A stretch of DNA of 64,000 nt, taken from Aphanothece sacrum FPU1 (GTDB taxonomy: Bacteria; Cyanobacteriota; Cyanobacteriia; Cyanobacteriales; Microcystaceae). Position numbers and translations under genes: made by a program. Positions 18,260 through 26,313 of the stretch are shown one piece after another. Below the pieces are notes generated by a model, which did not search any database, was not told the origin of the DNA, and worked only from the letters and a program-made list of their open reading frames with translations. The DNA lies in assembly GCF_003864295.1 (NCBI RefSeq), contig NZ_BDQK01000001.1, forward strand, positions 372,001 through 436,000. The letters are read 5' to 3'. The stretch's first letter is position 1. Every line of letters starts with the position of its first letter.

Positions 18260-18275
18260 TGTGATCGAAATCACA
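18260..18275. promoter_or_regulatory. CRP/SyCRP1-type binding site TGTGATCGAAATCACA
   Basis: A perfect match to the TGTGA-N6-TCACA consensus bound by enterobacterial CRP and cyanobacterial SyCRP1. It lies in the 120-base gap between the large pilin-like gene and the PilV-like gene, so it could control the three downstream prepilins. No mRNA start is visible, so activation versus repression cannot be told. SyCRP1 is known to affect pilin-like operons and motility in Synechocystis. Confidence 0.72.
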
Positions 18276-18298
18276 TTAAGGGCATTGAGATAGATAGA

Positions 18299-20164
18299 TT
18301 ATTTACACTTGTCTGGTTCGCTGCCAAACTCGCAAGTAGCATAGCTAGAGGGCGAACTAAGGGTTACGTCGGGCATTCCTTTGGGGATACCAACACCGAG
18401 TTCTGTCCATTTACCCGTTTGTGCCACTAAAGACCCACTTTGACTATTGGATGAGCATTGATTAGTCTTATTCCACGTTTTCACCCAAATTGTTCCCTTG
18501 ACACCTCCTTTACCACTGCCACCACCATTAACTCCCGCGTCATAACCAGGGGCAAATATGAAGCCCTCAAATTGATTATTCCCGTTTAAGCAAATGTTAC
18601 CCGTCCCAGCACGACCAAAAAGCTGGAAATCTGTTGCTTTACACAGATCAGCACTTTTACCTGTGCAACTATGACTGACATCACCCCCTTTCTCTAAATT
18701 GCCTGTAAGGTGAAAAATAACTTTCTGACGTTTGTTATCATCGCTGACAGTATTAACAGTTGCAGTACCCGTAATAGAGGTGATCTCATACTCATAAACA
18801 CAAATGGTTGTGCCATTGACGGTTTCTGTTTTTGTGGGTAAATCCCCTAATCCGGGAAATACCTCCCCTGTGCTATCATTTTTTCCGCAGGTCGTACCAC
18901 CGATAGTTGGGGCGGTAGTTCCTGTTGTACCAGTTCCTGTAGTTCCGGTAGTTCCGGTAGTTCCTGTAGTTCCGGTAGTTCCTGTAGTTCCGGTAGTTCC
19001 TGTAATTCCTGTAGTTCCTGTAGTTCCTGTAGTTCCATTGCCACTATTGCCATTTCTGGCAGCTAGAACAACATCTCCGAAAATACTTTTAACCGCTTGG
19101 TCTACAAACCGATCCATAATACGAGCAATGGTTGAAAAAGCACTGTTATTAGAGTTACTGGTCTTATTACCATTACCATTACCATTACCACTACCATTAC
19201 CACTACCATTACCACTACCACCAACCGTAATCCCTCTTTGATCAGCAAATTTGGTATCAGTCATGAAACCAGCCGTTATGGCAGGTAAATCAGGAAAATC
19301 ATAGGCGACAATAAGGGGTTCTTTAAAAGTAGTTCCACTGGGGATATCTCCATCACTGATGGCTTTGGTTGTTCCTGCAACTACATTAGCTTTAATCTCA
19401 GTCATGGCGGTATCAATTTGCGTTTGAGTCTTCCCACCAAGATCACAATCACTCAGCCAAATATTGGCCGCAAATAAGTTTTTATTTCCGCCAGATTTTT
19501 CCGTATCTCCTTGTTTAATCCATAATCCCGGAACATCACTATCATCTAACTGATTTTTATTTACAGGGATTTCTACTACTACCTGACTCGGAGCTTCTTT
19601 AATATTATTGGTGTTACCCGTCGTATTAGCAACCCCTTGCACTATTAATTTACCCAGTCCTGGAATTTGATTAGGTTTAGTGTAACTAATCATTGTATAT
19701 TCGCCTTGGGTGGGATCATCAGGATTAATCTGTTGCGGGGTCTTATTAGCAAAGGAAATAATGCGATCTTGTGTGGCTGTTTTTGCCGTATCTACCGCAG
19801 TTGCATCACCTGCATTTTGAATTTCACAACTACTATTACTTGCTGTCTGAAAGTCTTTGCCAATGTCTTCGGCGGTATCTTTAACATTAAGCCAATCAAC
19901 ACTATTATATTCAGCTAAGAATTTATTTTGACTCAATAGTTGTTGAATTTGGGTAACAGCAACTCCGGCGGTACTTACCCCTTGTGCTTTGGCTTTTTGG
20001 GCTAAAACTTTTGTTTGTTGGCTTTGGCCTCTAATCATCATTGCGACACCAGTTACCGCCATAACTAAACCAATGGTTAAACAGAAAGCTAAGGCAAATC
20101 CTTTAGGACTGCGTTGAGAGATACGAGTGAGATAAATAAGAGTCAGTTTGTATGGATTATTCAT
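18299..20164 (-). CDS. Large PilX/HpsA-like pseudopilin with repeat tract
   Basis: A 621-residue protein. After the leader (ISQRSPKG, residues 15-22) comes FALAFCLTIGLVMAVTGVAMM, a pilin-like helix, but the +5 residue is Phe rather than Glu, as in some PilX/HpsA-type proteins. The body contains an Asn/Gly-rich tract (about 312-335) and a Gly-Thr-Thr tract (about 377-417), then a cysteine-containing C-terminal domain. It heads the four-gene minor-pilin cluster. The layout resembles Synechocystis pilA9-slr2018 or the hps pseudopilin genes of filamentous cyanobacteria; this comparison is from memory and is inference. Confidence 0.72.
   Translation of the reverse strand: MNNPYKLTLIYLTRISQRSPKGFALAFCLTIGLVMAVTGVAMMIRGQSQQTKVLAQKAKAQGVSTAGVAVTQIQQLLSQNKFLAEYNSVDWLNVKDTAEDIGKDFQTASNSSCEIQNAGDATAVDTAKTATQDRIISFANKTPQQINPDDPTQGEYTMISYTKPNQIPGLGKLIVQGVANTTGNTNNIKEAPSQVVVEIPVNKNQLDDSDVPGLWIKQGDTEKSGGNKNLFAANIWLSDCDLGGKTQTQIDTAMTEIKANVVAGTTKAISDGDIPSGTTFKEPLIVAYDFPDLPAITAGFMTDTKFADQRGITVGGSGNGSGNGSGNGNGNGNKTSNSNNSAFSTIARIMDRFVDQAVKSIFGDVVLAARNGNSGNGTTGTTGTTGITGTTGTTGTTGTTGTTGTTGTTGTGTTGTTAPTIGGTTCGKNDSTGEVFPGLGDLPTKTETVNGTTICVYEYEITSITGTATVNTVSDDNKRQKVIFHLTGNLEKGGDVSHSCTGKSADLCKATDFQLFGRAGTGNICLNGNNQFEGFIFAPGYDAGVNGGGSGKGGVKGTIWVKTWNKTNQCSSNSQSGSLVAQTGKWTELGVGIPKGMPDVTLSSPSSYATCEFGSEPDKCK
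18915..19230. repeat. Intragenic short tandem repeats in the large pseudopilin gene
   Basis: At 18915-19035 a 9-base unit (variants of TTCCTGTAG/TTCCGGTAG) is repeated about a dozen times and encodes the Gly-Thr-Thr tract. At 19160-19230 a second array (ACCATTACC/ACCACTACC) encodes the Asn/Gly/Ser tract. Both keep the frame because the units are multiples of three. Such arrays change length by slippage. Confidence 0.85.
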
Positions 20165-20555
20165 GGGTCAATTCTAATTTTTATTATAGAAAACCAGTCA
20201 GTATTTAGGTAAGGATTAATGAGCTTTGTGTTAGTCAAATCCTCACCTAGATAGAGTTTTGTCTATTGTGGGATACTTGATCACAAAAAGCTGTGACTAA
20301 AATTATGATCATTTTGGGATCTCAATCCCGTATTTATTATTCCCATTTATTATTAAAAAAGTAACAGTGTTTTTACGGAATTAAAATTAGAACAAATAAG
20401 TAAGTAGGGGATCATAAATAAACGAATGTTTTTAGTAGGTTCTCTAAAGGGCTTGAAAGCTTTGTCTAATAATGGCTAAAGCCATCACTACCAACTTTTA
20501 TATCGTGACTTTAATGTAGAATTAACAATAGCGACTACAACAACACCATAAAGTC
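20165..20555. other. Divergent promoter region between pseudopilin and DUF928 genes
   Basis: A 391-base AT-rich spacer without genes. TCACA and TGTGA half-sites occur near 20282-20303 but in outward orientation, so they do not form a CRP site. No riboswitch or RNA gene was recognised. Confidence 0.4.
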
Positions 20556-21308
20556 ATGAATAGTATTAAAACACTAAAGTCTTTGGCTATTTTCACTATC
20601 ACCTTATCATCAACTGTGTTAGGATTTTTTCCATTGTCTTTAGTCTCATCTAGTGTATCGAATGCCCAAGAAATTAGCTTGAATTTTCCACCAACGGGAA
20701 ACAGAGGGGCCCCCAAAAAAACAGCAGGAGGAGGAACCCGTAGTGATGATATTTCCTGTATTACTAACCAAGAAGGAGAATTACCTTTAGTTGCTTTAAT
20801 GCCTAATCGAGATAATCAAGCAAAGACAGCAACTTCTACTCCTACATTATACTGGTATATACCGACAACAAAGGCAACTCAAGGAGAATTTGTTATAGTT
20901 GATGATAATAATCAGGAGGTTTACCAAACTCAGTTTACTTTACCTAATCGTCCTGGAATTATCAAATTAGAAATTACTAATAAAGCTTCTCTTAAACCAG
21001 GTAAAACCTATACTTGGTCTTTTATGATTATCTGTGATTCTAGTTATCGAAATAGGGATAAATATATAGAGGGAGCGATAGAATATGTTAAGCTTGATCC
21101 TCAATTAGAAACTCAGATTAAAAATACTTCTTCTTCTTTAGCAAAAGCTCAATTATATGCTCAATCTAACCTGTGGAATGAAACTTTACAAGCTATCATT
21201 GAAACACGAGATAAAAATCTTTTAGAATGGCAGGAATTAATGAAATCTGTGGGATTAGAAAAGCTAGTAGATAAGCCTTTTATCGAATGTTGTCAAATAA
21301 AAAATTAA
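20556..21308 (+). CDS. DUF928 family exported protein
   Basis: A 250-residue protein with an N-terminal signal peptide (hydrophobic to about residue 38, possible cleavage after SNAQ) followed by PPTGNRGAPKKTAGGGTR, a DUF928 hallmark. The folded part has LYWYIPTTKATQGEFVI and LKPGKTYTWSFMIICD. The function of the family is unknown; it is almost confined to cyanobacteria and is often near CHASE2 or CHAT-domain genes. Here a CHASE2 cyclase follows 61 bases downstream, after a strong palindrome. Confidence 0.82.
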   Translation: MNSIKTLKSLAIFTITLSSTVLGFFPLSLVSSSVSNAQEISLNFPPTGNRGAPKKTAGGGTRSDDISCITNQEGELPLVALMPNRDNQAKTATSTPTLYWYIPTTKATQGEFVIVDDNNQEVYQTQFTLPNRPGIIKLEITNKASLKPGKTYTWSFMIICDSSYRNRDKYIEGAIEYVKLDPQLETQIKNTSSSLAKAQLYAQSNLWNETLQAIIETRDKNLLEWQELMKSVGLEKLVDKPFIECCQIKN

Positions 21309-21314
21309 GTTATT

Positions 21315-21346
21315 TAGTAGGAGTAATTCATGAATTACTCCTACTA
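21315..21346. terminator. Perfect 32-bp palindrome after the DUF928 gene
   Basis: TAGTAGGAGTAATTCA at 21315-21330 is followed directly by its exact reverse complement. It lies 6 bases after the stop and could act as a transcript-end hairpin. It belongs to the same dispersed family as 31155-31178. Confidence 0.65.
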
Positions 21347-21369
21347 TTTATTTACTATTTATCTACACT

Positions 21370-23622
21370 ATGTGGAAAAAATTAAAACAGTTTTTTTGGC
21401 AAAGTCGGGGGGTGTGGATAGGGACTCCTACTGTAGCCTCATTAGTGATTATTTTGCGTTTAATGGGAGTTTTGCAAGGGTGGGAATGGGATTTATTTGA
21501 TTTTTATATGAAATCTCGTCCCCCCGAAACTAAAGATAATCGTATTGCCATTATTGGTATTGATGAAAATGACTTAAATCATCTCAATGAATCTATTATT
21601 ACTGACGCAGTTTTAGCCGAATTATTAGAAAAGATAAAAAGTCAAAAACCGAGGGCTATTGGACTTGATATTTATCGAGATTTACCTGTTCCTCCTGGTC
21701 ATAATTCCTTAGTTAATATATTTAAGTCTACCCCTAATTTAGTAGGTATTCAAAAAGTAGCTGGAGAGATGGGACGAGAGACAGTTGCACCTCCTCTTGT
21801 ATTGAAAGATAAGGGACAAGTTGGGGCCAATGATTTGATTTTTGATGCAGATAACCAAGTACGACGGGGATTAATTTCTTTAGATACTACGTCAAGAGAA
21901 ACTATATATAGTTTTAGTTTACATTTAGCCCTTCATTATTTAGAAAAAGAAAATATTAGTCCCGAAATATTAGAAGGAACTGATAATTGGAAACTGGGAA
22001 AAACAGTTTTTTATCCCTTAAACCCTAATGAAGGAAGTTATATTCGCACTGATGCAGGAGGATATCAAGTATTAATTAATTATCGAGGGGGCGATCGCAC
22101 TTTTGAAACCGTTTCTATGACAGATATTTTAGAGAATAAAGTACCTCCTAATTGGGGACGCGATCGTGTTATTTTGATTGGTAAAGTAGGAGAAAGTTTT
22201 AAAGATTTATTTTTTACTCCTTATAGTAGCGGATTGATTGGTTTACCTGAACCAATTGCCGGGGTAGAAATTCATGCTAATTTGACCAGTCAGTTAATTA
22301 GTGCGGCCCTAGAAGGTCGTCCCCTGTTTAAAAGTTGGCCAGATCCGTTAGAATACCTGTGGATCATTTTTTGGTCGGGGGTTGGGGCCACTCTCAGTTG
22401 GCAATTTCGCTATGCAGAAGGAGTTAAATATCTATCTGGGAAGCGATGGGGTAGTATTATCGGGGCCGGTGGGGTTTTAGGGGTCAGTACCTATCTCGCT
22501 TTTCTTAATGGTTGGTGGTTGCCTGTTGTGCCTCCTTTTCTTAGTTTAGCAGGTTCAACGATGGCTATTACTGCTTATGTGGCCCGAACGGCCGGAGAAA
22601 TTCGCAAAACTTTTGGACGTTATCTTACTGATCAAGTGGTGGCTAATTTATTAGAAAATCCTGCTGGGTTAAAGATGGGAGGAGAGAGAAAAAAAATAAC
22701 TATTCTTACTTCTGATTTAAGGGGATTTACGGCCATATCAGAACGTTTGCAACCGGAAGAAGTGGTCAAAATTCTTAACTTTTATTTAGGCCATATGGCA
22801 GAAATTATCACCACTTATCAAGGAACTATTGATGAATTTATGGGAGATGGAATTCTGGTATTATTTGGGGCCCCAACTTCTCAAGAAGATGAGGCACAAC
22901 GGGCCGTTGCTTGTGGGGTTGCTATGCAGTTAGCCATGAAACCTATTAATGAACAGATGAAACAGTGGGATTTACCTAAATTAGAGATGGGTATTGGCAT
23001 TAATACAGGAGAGGTGGTTGTGGGGAATATTGGGTCAGAAAAACGGACTAAATATGGGATAGTAGGATCTCAAGTTAATTTAACTTATCGCATTGAATCT
23101 TATACTCTTGGGGGACAGATTTTGATTTCTGAATCTACTTTAGCAGAAGCAGGATCAATGATAATAATTGAGTCAGAAAAAAAAGTAAAACCTAAAGGAG
23201 TACAAGAACCAATTTCTATTTATGAAGTTGGGGGAATTCAAGGAGACTATAATCTGTTTCTACCGAAAGACAATGAGATTTTCTTATCAGTTACTCAAGA
23301 TATTCCTCTGCAATATAGTATTTTATCAGGAAAAGATATCAAAGAGAGAGTTTATCAAGGAAATTTAGTTCAATTATCTGATAATGGAGGAATGATTCAT
23401 TGTAATCATAATGACCCAGAAGGGTTTCCTTGTGGGATGACCAATATTAAGATAAATTTATTTATTTCATCAGAATTTTCGATAATTAATGAAGATGTTT
23501 ATGCTAAAGTGTTAGAGAAATCTAGTCATAATAGTGGGTTTTATATTCGCTTTACAGCTAAACCCCCAGAAGTTTCTAAGCAATTAGAACTCATTTATCA
23601 AGCTTTGCAATCTAATCAATAA
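21370..23622 (+). CDS. CHASE2-domain class III nucleotide cyclase
   Basis: A 750-residue membrane receptor cyclase. A first helix (about 18-36) is followed by an extracytoplasmic CHASE2 sensor (about 40-320), three membrane helices (about 328-403) and a class III cyclase domain (about 440-600). Metal ligands Asp449 (SDLRGF) and Asp493 (FMGDG) and transition-state Asn570 and Arg574 are present. The purine-selecting positions read Glu489 and Ser567 instead of Lys and Asp/Thr, which suggests guanylyl rather than adenylyl specificity. The C-terminal region (about 645-735) has RVYQGNLVQLSDNGG, loosely PilZ-like. It probably begins a module with the following MBL-fold and cNMP-binding genes. Confidence 0.88.
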   Translation: MWKKLKQFFWQSRGVWIGTPTVASLVIILRLMGVLQGWEWDLFDFYMKSRPPETKDNRIAIIGIDENDLNHLNESIITDAVLAELLEKIKSQKPRAIGLDIYRDLPVPPGHNSLVNIFKSTPNLVGIQKVAGEMGRETVAPPLVLKDKGQVGANDLIFDADNQVRRGLISLDTTSRETIYSFSLHLALHYLEKENISPEILEGTDNWKLGKTVFYPLNPNEGSYIRTDAGGYQVLINYRGGDRTFETVSMTDILENKVPPNWGRDRVILIGKVGESFKDLFFTPYSSGLIGLPEPIAGVEIHANLTSQLISAALEGRPLFKSWPDPLEYLWIIFWSGVGATLSWQFRYAEGVKYLSGKRWGSIIGAGGVLGVSTYLAFLNGWWLPVVPPFLSLAGSTMAITAYVARTAGEIRKTFGRYLTDQVVANLLENPAGLKMGGERKKITILTSDLRGFTAISERLQPEEVVKILNFYLGHMAEIITTYQGTIDEFMGDGILVLFGAPTSQEDEAQRAVACGVAMQLAMKPINEQMKQWDLPKLEMGIGINTGEVVVGNIGSEKRTKYGIVGSQVNLTYRIESYTLGGQILISESTLAEAGSMIIIESEKKVKPKGVQEPISIYEVGGIQGDYNLFLPKDNEIFLSVTQDIPLQYSILSGKDIKERVYQGNLVQLSDNGGMIHCNHNDPEGFPCGMTNIKINLFISSEFSIINEDVYAKVLEKSSHNSGFYIRFTAKPPEVSKQLELIYQALQSNQ

Positions 23623-23623
23623 T

Positions 23624-23763
23624 GTAAGTTGCTAGTTACTCATATTATGGAGATTGAGCCTCCCTAACCCCCCTTATTAAGGGAAGAATAGAAGATAAAG
23701 TCCCCCCTTTTTAATGGTTATTTAGGAGGATCTAAAATGCTAAACTTATAACTAGCAACTTAC
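23624..23763. mobile_element. 140-bp inverted-repeat element after the cyclase gene
   Basis: Terminal inverted repeats of 15 bases (GTAAGTTGCTAGTTA at 23624-23638 and its complement at 23749-23763) bound a non-coding core with CCTCCCTAACCCCCC and GTCCCCCC blocks, common in cyanobacterial dispersed repeats. The left end begins one base after the cyclase stop. No clear target duplication is visible. Confidence 0.6.
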
Positions 23764-23807
23764 GTTCAATAGATTGTTAATTTATTATTAATCAAGATGG
23801 TTTTGTG

Positions 23808-24602
23808 ATGACACAGTTACTATTTTTAGGATCAGGTTCCGCTTTTACTGTTGGTGCAGATAACTTTCATTCTAACATTTTATTGATAACTGAATCAGGA
23901 AAAAAAATGTTAATTGATTGTGGTTCAGATATTAGATTTTCTTTGCATAAAGCAGGGTTTTCTCATCGAGATATTACTGATATTTATATTAGTCATTTAC
24001 ATTCGGATCATGTGGGAGGTTTAGAATTTGTTGGGTTTACTACTAAATTTGATCCTTGTTGTAATCAACCAAATCTTTATTTAAAACAAGACATTGCTGA
24101 TGAAATTTGGACAAATACTTTATCAGGTGGAATGACATCAATTGAAGGAGAAATAGCTAATATACATAGCTTTTTTAATATCTATCCAATTGAGAAAAAT
24201 GGTTTTATTTGGCACAATATAAAATTTGACTTAATCAAAGTTACTCATATTAATAATGGGAAATTTATCATGCCTACATATGGCTTATTTTTTAACCTTA
24301 ATGGGACTAACATATTTTTAACTACTGATACTCAATTTTGTTATGAAGAAGTAAAAGAACTCTACGAAAAATCTGATTTAATTTTTCATGATTGTGAAAT
24401 TTCTAAATATCCCACTCCTGTTCATGCACATTATGAAGATTTAGTCAATTTACCCATTAGTATTAAACAAAAAATGTGGCTTTATGGTTATCAACCAGGG
24501 GAATTACCACTAGCAGAAAAAGACGGATTTTTAGGTTTTGTTAAACGGGGGCAAATATTTAATTTTCAAGAAATAAACCAGCATTTGCTTAAATATCAAT
24601 AA
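23808..24602 (+). CDS. MBL-fold metallohydrolase
   Basis: A 264-residue metallo-beta-lactamase-fold enzyme of the RNase Z / cyclic-nucleotide phosphodiesterase type. GSGSAF at the N-terminus, DCG at about 38-40, HLHSDHVGG giving two-metal ligands His64, His66, Asp68 and His69 (counted from the GTG one codon upstream), and the later TTDTQF, FHDCEI and HAHYEDL supply the remaining ligands. The flexible arm of true RNase Z is not obvious. Its position between a cyclase and a cNMP-binding protein suggests it may hydrolyse a cyclic nucleotide; this is inference. I prefer the ATG at 23808 over the overlapping GTG at 23805. Confidence 0.83.
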   Translation: MTQLLFLGSGSAFTVGADNFHSNILLITESGKKMLIDCGSDIRFSLHKAGFSHRDITDIYISHLHSDHVGGLEFVGFTTKFDPCCNQPNLYLKQDIADEIWTNTLSGGMTSIEGEIANIHSFFNIYPIEKNGFIWHNIKFDLIKVTHINNGKFIMPTYGLFFNLNGTNIFLTTDTQFCYEEVKELYEKSDLIFHDCEISKYPTPVHAHYEDLVNLPISIKQKMWLYGYQPGELPLAEKDGFLGFVKRGQIFNFQEINQHLLKYQ

Positions 24603-24632
24603 ATAAGAAAGATTTGTGAGGAGTGTTTTATT

Positions 24633-25256
24633 GTGTTTAATGTAGTAGACGGATTAACTCAAATAAACAAAGTTTTGGAAAATATTAAATTTCCTATTGG
24701 AACTAATGAAATTTCTCTAATTTACTGGTTGCAAATAGTTTTTTATTTAATTTTTATTGTTGTTTTAACTAATTATTTTAATCGAATTCTGAATCTAAAT
24801 CTACATATTAGAAAAATAATTGAAATCGGCAAATTGAAAAAATTAAAAGAATCTGATATCGTATTCCGAGAAAATGATCCAGGTGATGCTTTTTATGTTA
24901 TCCTTGAAGGATCAGTGGAAATTTTTACAAAAAAATTAGGAAAAACCCTAGCTATTTTACAAACGGGCAATTTTTTTGGAGAACTTGCCTTAATCTTAGG
25001 AATTCGTCGTAGTGCGACAGTAAAAGCATTAGAAGATACCTTATTATTTTCTATTAATAGTAAACAGTTTGAAAAGATTTTAAGAGACAATTCTATTCTA
25101 CATGAATTAATTATTCAGGAATTAGCCAAAAATCAAGAAGAACTTCACAAAAGACGAGAAGAATTGCGAAAACACGGGTTATTAACATCAGATGAAGAAA
25201 ATACCCATATTGTGGCTTGGCTTCGGAAACGTTTAAATAATATATTAAATTTTTAG
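24633..25256 (+). CDS. Membrane-anchored cyclic nucleotide-binding protein
   Basis: A 207-residue protein with one hydrophobic helix (about 28-47), a CNB domain (about 62-150) and a charged helix (about 155-185) rich in Glu and Arg. The phosphate-binding cassette FFGELALILGIRRSATV has the Glu117 and Arg126 expected for cNMP binding. There is no HTH domain, so it is not a CRP regulator. The GTG start is supported by GAGGAG 9 bases before it. It lies 30 bases after the MBL-fold gene. It probably senses the product of a neighbouring cyclase at the membrane; the output is unknown. Confidence 0.85.
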   Translation: MFNVVDGLTQINKVLENIKFPIGTNEISLIYWLQIVFYLIFIVVLTNYFNRILNLNLHIRKIIEIGKLKKLKESDIVFRENDPGDAFYVILEGSVEIFTKKLGKTLAILQTGNFFGELALILGIRRSATVKALEDTLLFSINSKQFEKILRDNSILHELIIQELAKNQEELHKRREELRKHGLLTSDEENTHIVAWLRKRLNNILNF

Positions 25257-25266
25257 ATTAAAATCT

Positions 25267-26250
25267 TTAATATTTAATGGCATTAGCTTGTAGAAATACT
25301 CCTAAATCTTCAAATGTAATCCCATAGGTAATGGTCGGGTTATCATATCCTTTTAGTTTCACCGTATATTGATTAAAAATACTTTTAGTTTGTTCTAAAT
25401 CAGCCAAATATTGATAAGTTTGCTCCCCAACAGCAATATCTAACCCTAATTCTTTCGTAGCAGATTCTAGACGAAAAGCAGCATTTACCGTATCCCCAAT
25501 AGCAGTATAATCAGGATGATCCCCACTGCCCGTATTTCCCACCATCGCATAACCTGTATTAATTCCTACCCCAATAGCTAATTCAAAAGGGACGGGATAT
25601 TGTTGACTTAAACGACGAGTCATTTTATTAATATTTCTGACAGCTTGAAAAATATGCATAATATCAGCTTGATTAACAGTTTCTTGACCATGAAACCAAA
25701 TAGCCATCACCGCATCACCAATATATTTATCTACCCAACTTCCCGATTGACGAATAATATTTCCTGATTCACGAAACCAATTACCTATCAAAGAAGATAA
25801 GATCTTGTCATCAAGTTGTCTAGCTAAGGTAGTAAAGTTACGCATATCTACTACCATGACAGAGGTGAGACGACGTTCATGTAAAACAACTGTGTCTCGT
25901 TCTATGGTATTTCTATTATAATCCGTAGAGCGATCGGGTAAGGAACTATAAAAGTCTACTTCTGTCTTCCCAAAGGTAATTTGATCTCCATTGTGTAGGG
26001 TGACAGGAATTGTCACTCGACGACCATTTACAAATGTTCCATTACTACTTCCTAAATCAATCAAAAAAAATTCACCCGTTTCCGTCGATTGTAAAATCGC
26101 ATGATTACGGGAAATAGAGTAATCACCAATGACAAAATCATTCTCTTTGTCACGGCCAATCGTCCAATAATTTCTCCCAACTAAGGGAAAATTGCGATCA
26201 CCTTTAGCACTATGTAACAGTAAATGGGGGGGGATTCCTAGCTTTTTCAC
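25267..26250 (-). CDS. FHA-domain class III adenylate cyclase
   Basis: A 327-residue soluble protein. An FHA phosphothreonine-binding domain (about 10-99, with GR at 32-33, SRNHA and SSNGTFVNG) precedes a class III cyclase domain (about 125-300). Metal ligands are Asp135 (VVDMRNF) and Asp179 (YIGDA). Purine-selecting Lys175 and Asp253 and transition-state Asn256 and Arg260 are all present, as in adenylyl cyclases. It is convergent with the CNB gene, with stops about 10 bases apart. The FHA domain suggests regulation by Ser/Thr kinases. Confidence 0.9.
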   Translation of the reverse strand: MKKLGIPPHLLLHSAKGDRNFPLVGRNYWTIGRDKENDFVIGDYSISRNHAILQSTETGEFFLIDLGSSNGTFVNGRRVTIPVTLHNGDQITFGKTEVDFYSSLPDRSTDYNRNTIERDTVVLHERRLTSVMVVDMRNFTTLARQLDDKILSSLIGNWFRESGNIIRQSGSWVDKYIGDAVMAIWFHGQETVNQADIMHIFQAVRNINKMTRRLSQQYPVPFELAIGVGINTGYAMVGNTGSGDHPDYTAIGDTVNAAFRLESATKELGLDIAVGEQTYQYLADLEQTKSIFNQYTVKLKGYDNPTITYGITFEDLGVFLQANAIKY

Positions 26251-26313
26251 GGGTGTCTAAGCAGTCACAGCATGACTATAATAATCATTAAACGTCTGCT
26301 GAGACTGATTCTC

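Noticed and set aside
18804-19241. 145-codon plus-strand frame rich in Val-Val-Pro
   Set aside because: It is the antisense reading of the pseudopilin repeat tract, with low-complexity composition.
20282-20303. TCACA and TGTGA half-sites upstream of the large pseudopilin gene
   Set aside because: The half-sites face outward (TCACA-N-TGTGA), the opposite of the CRP consensus.
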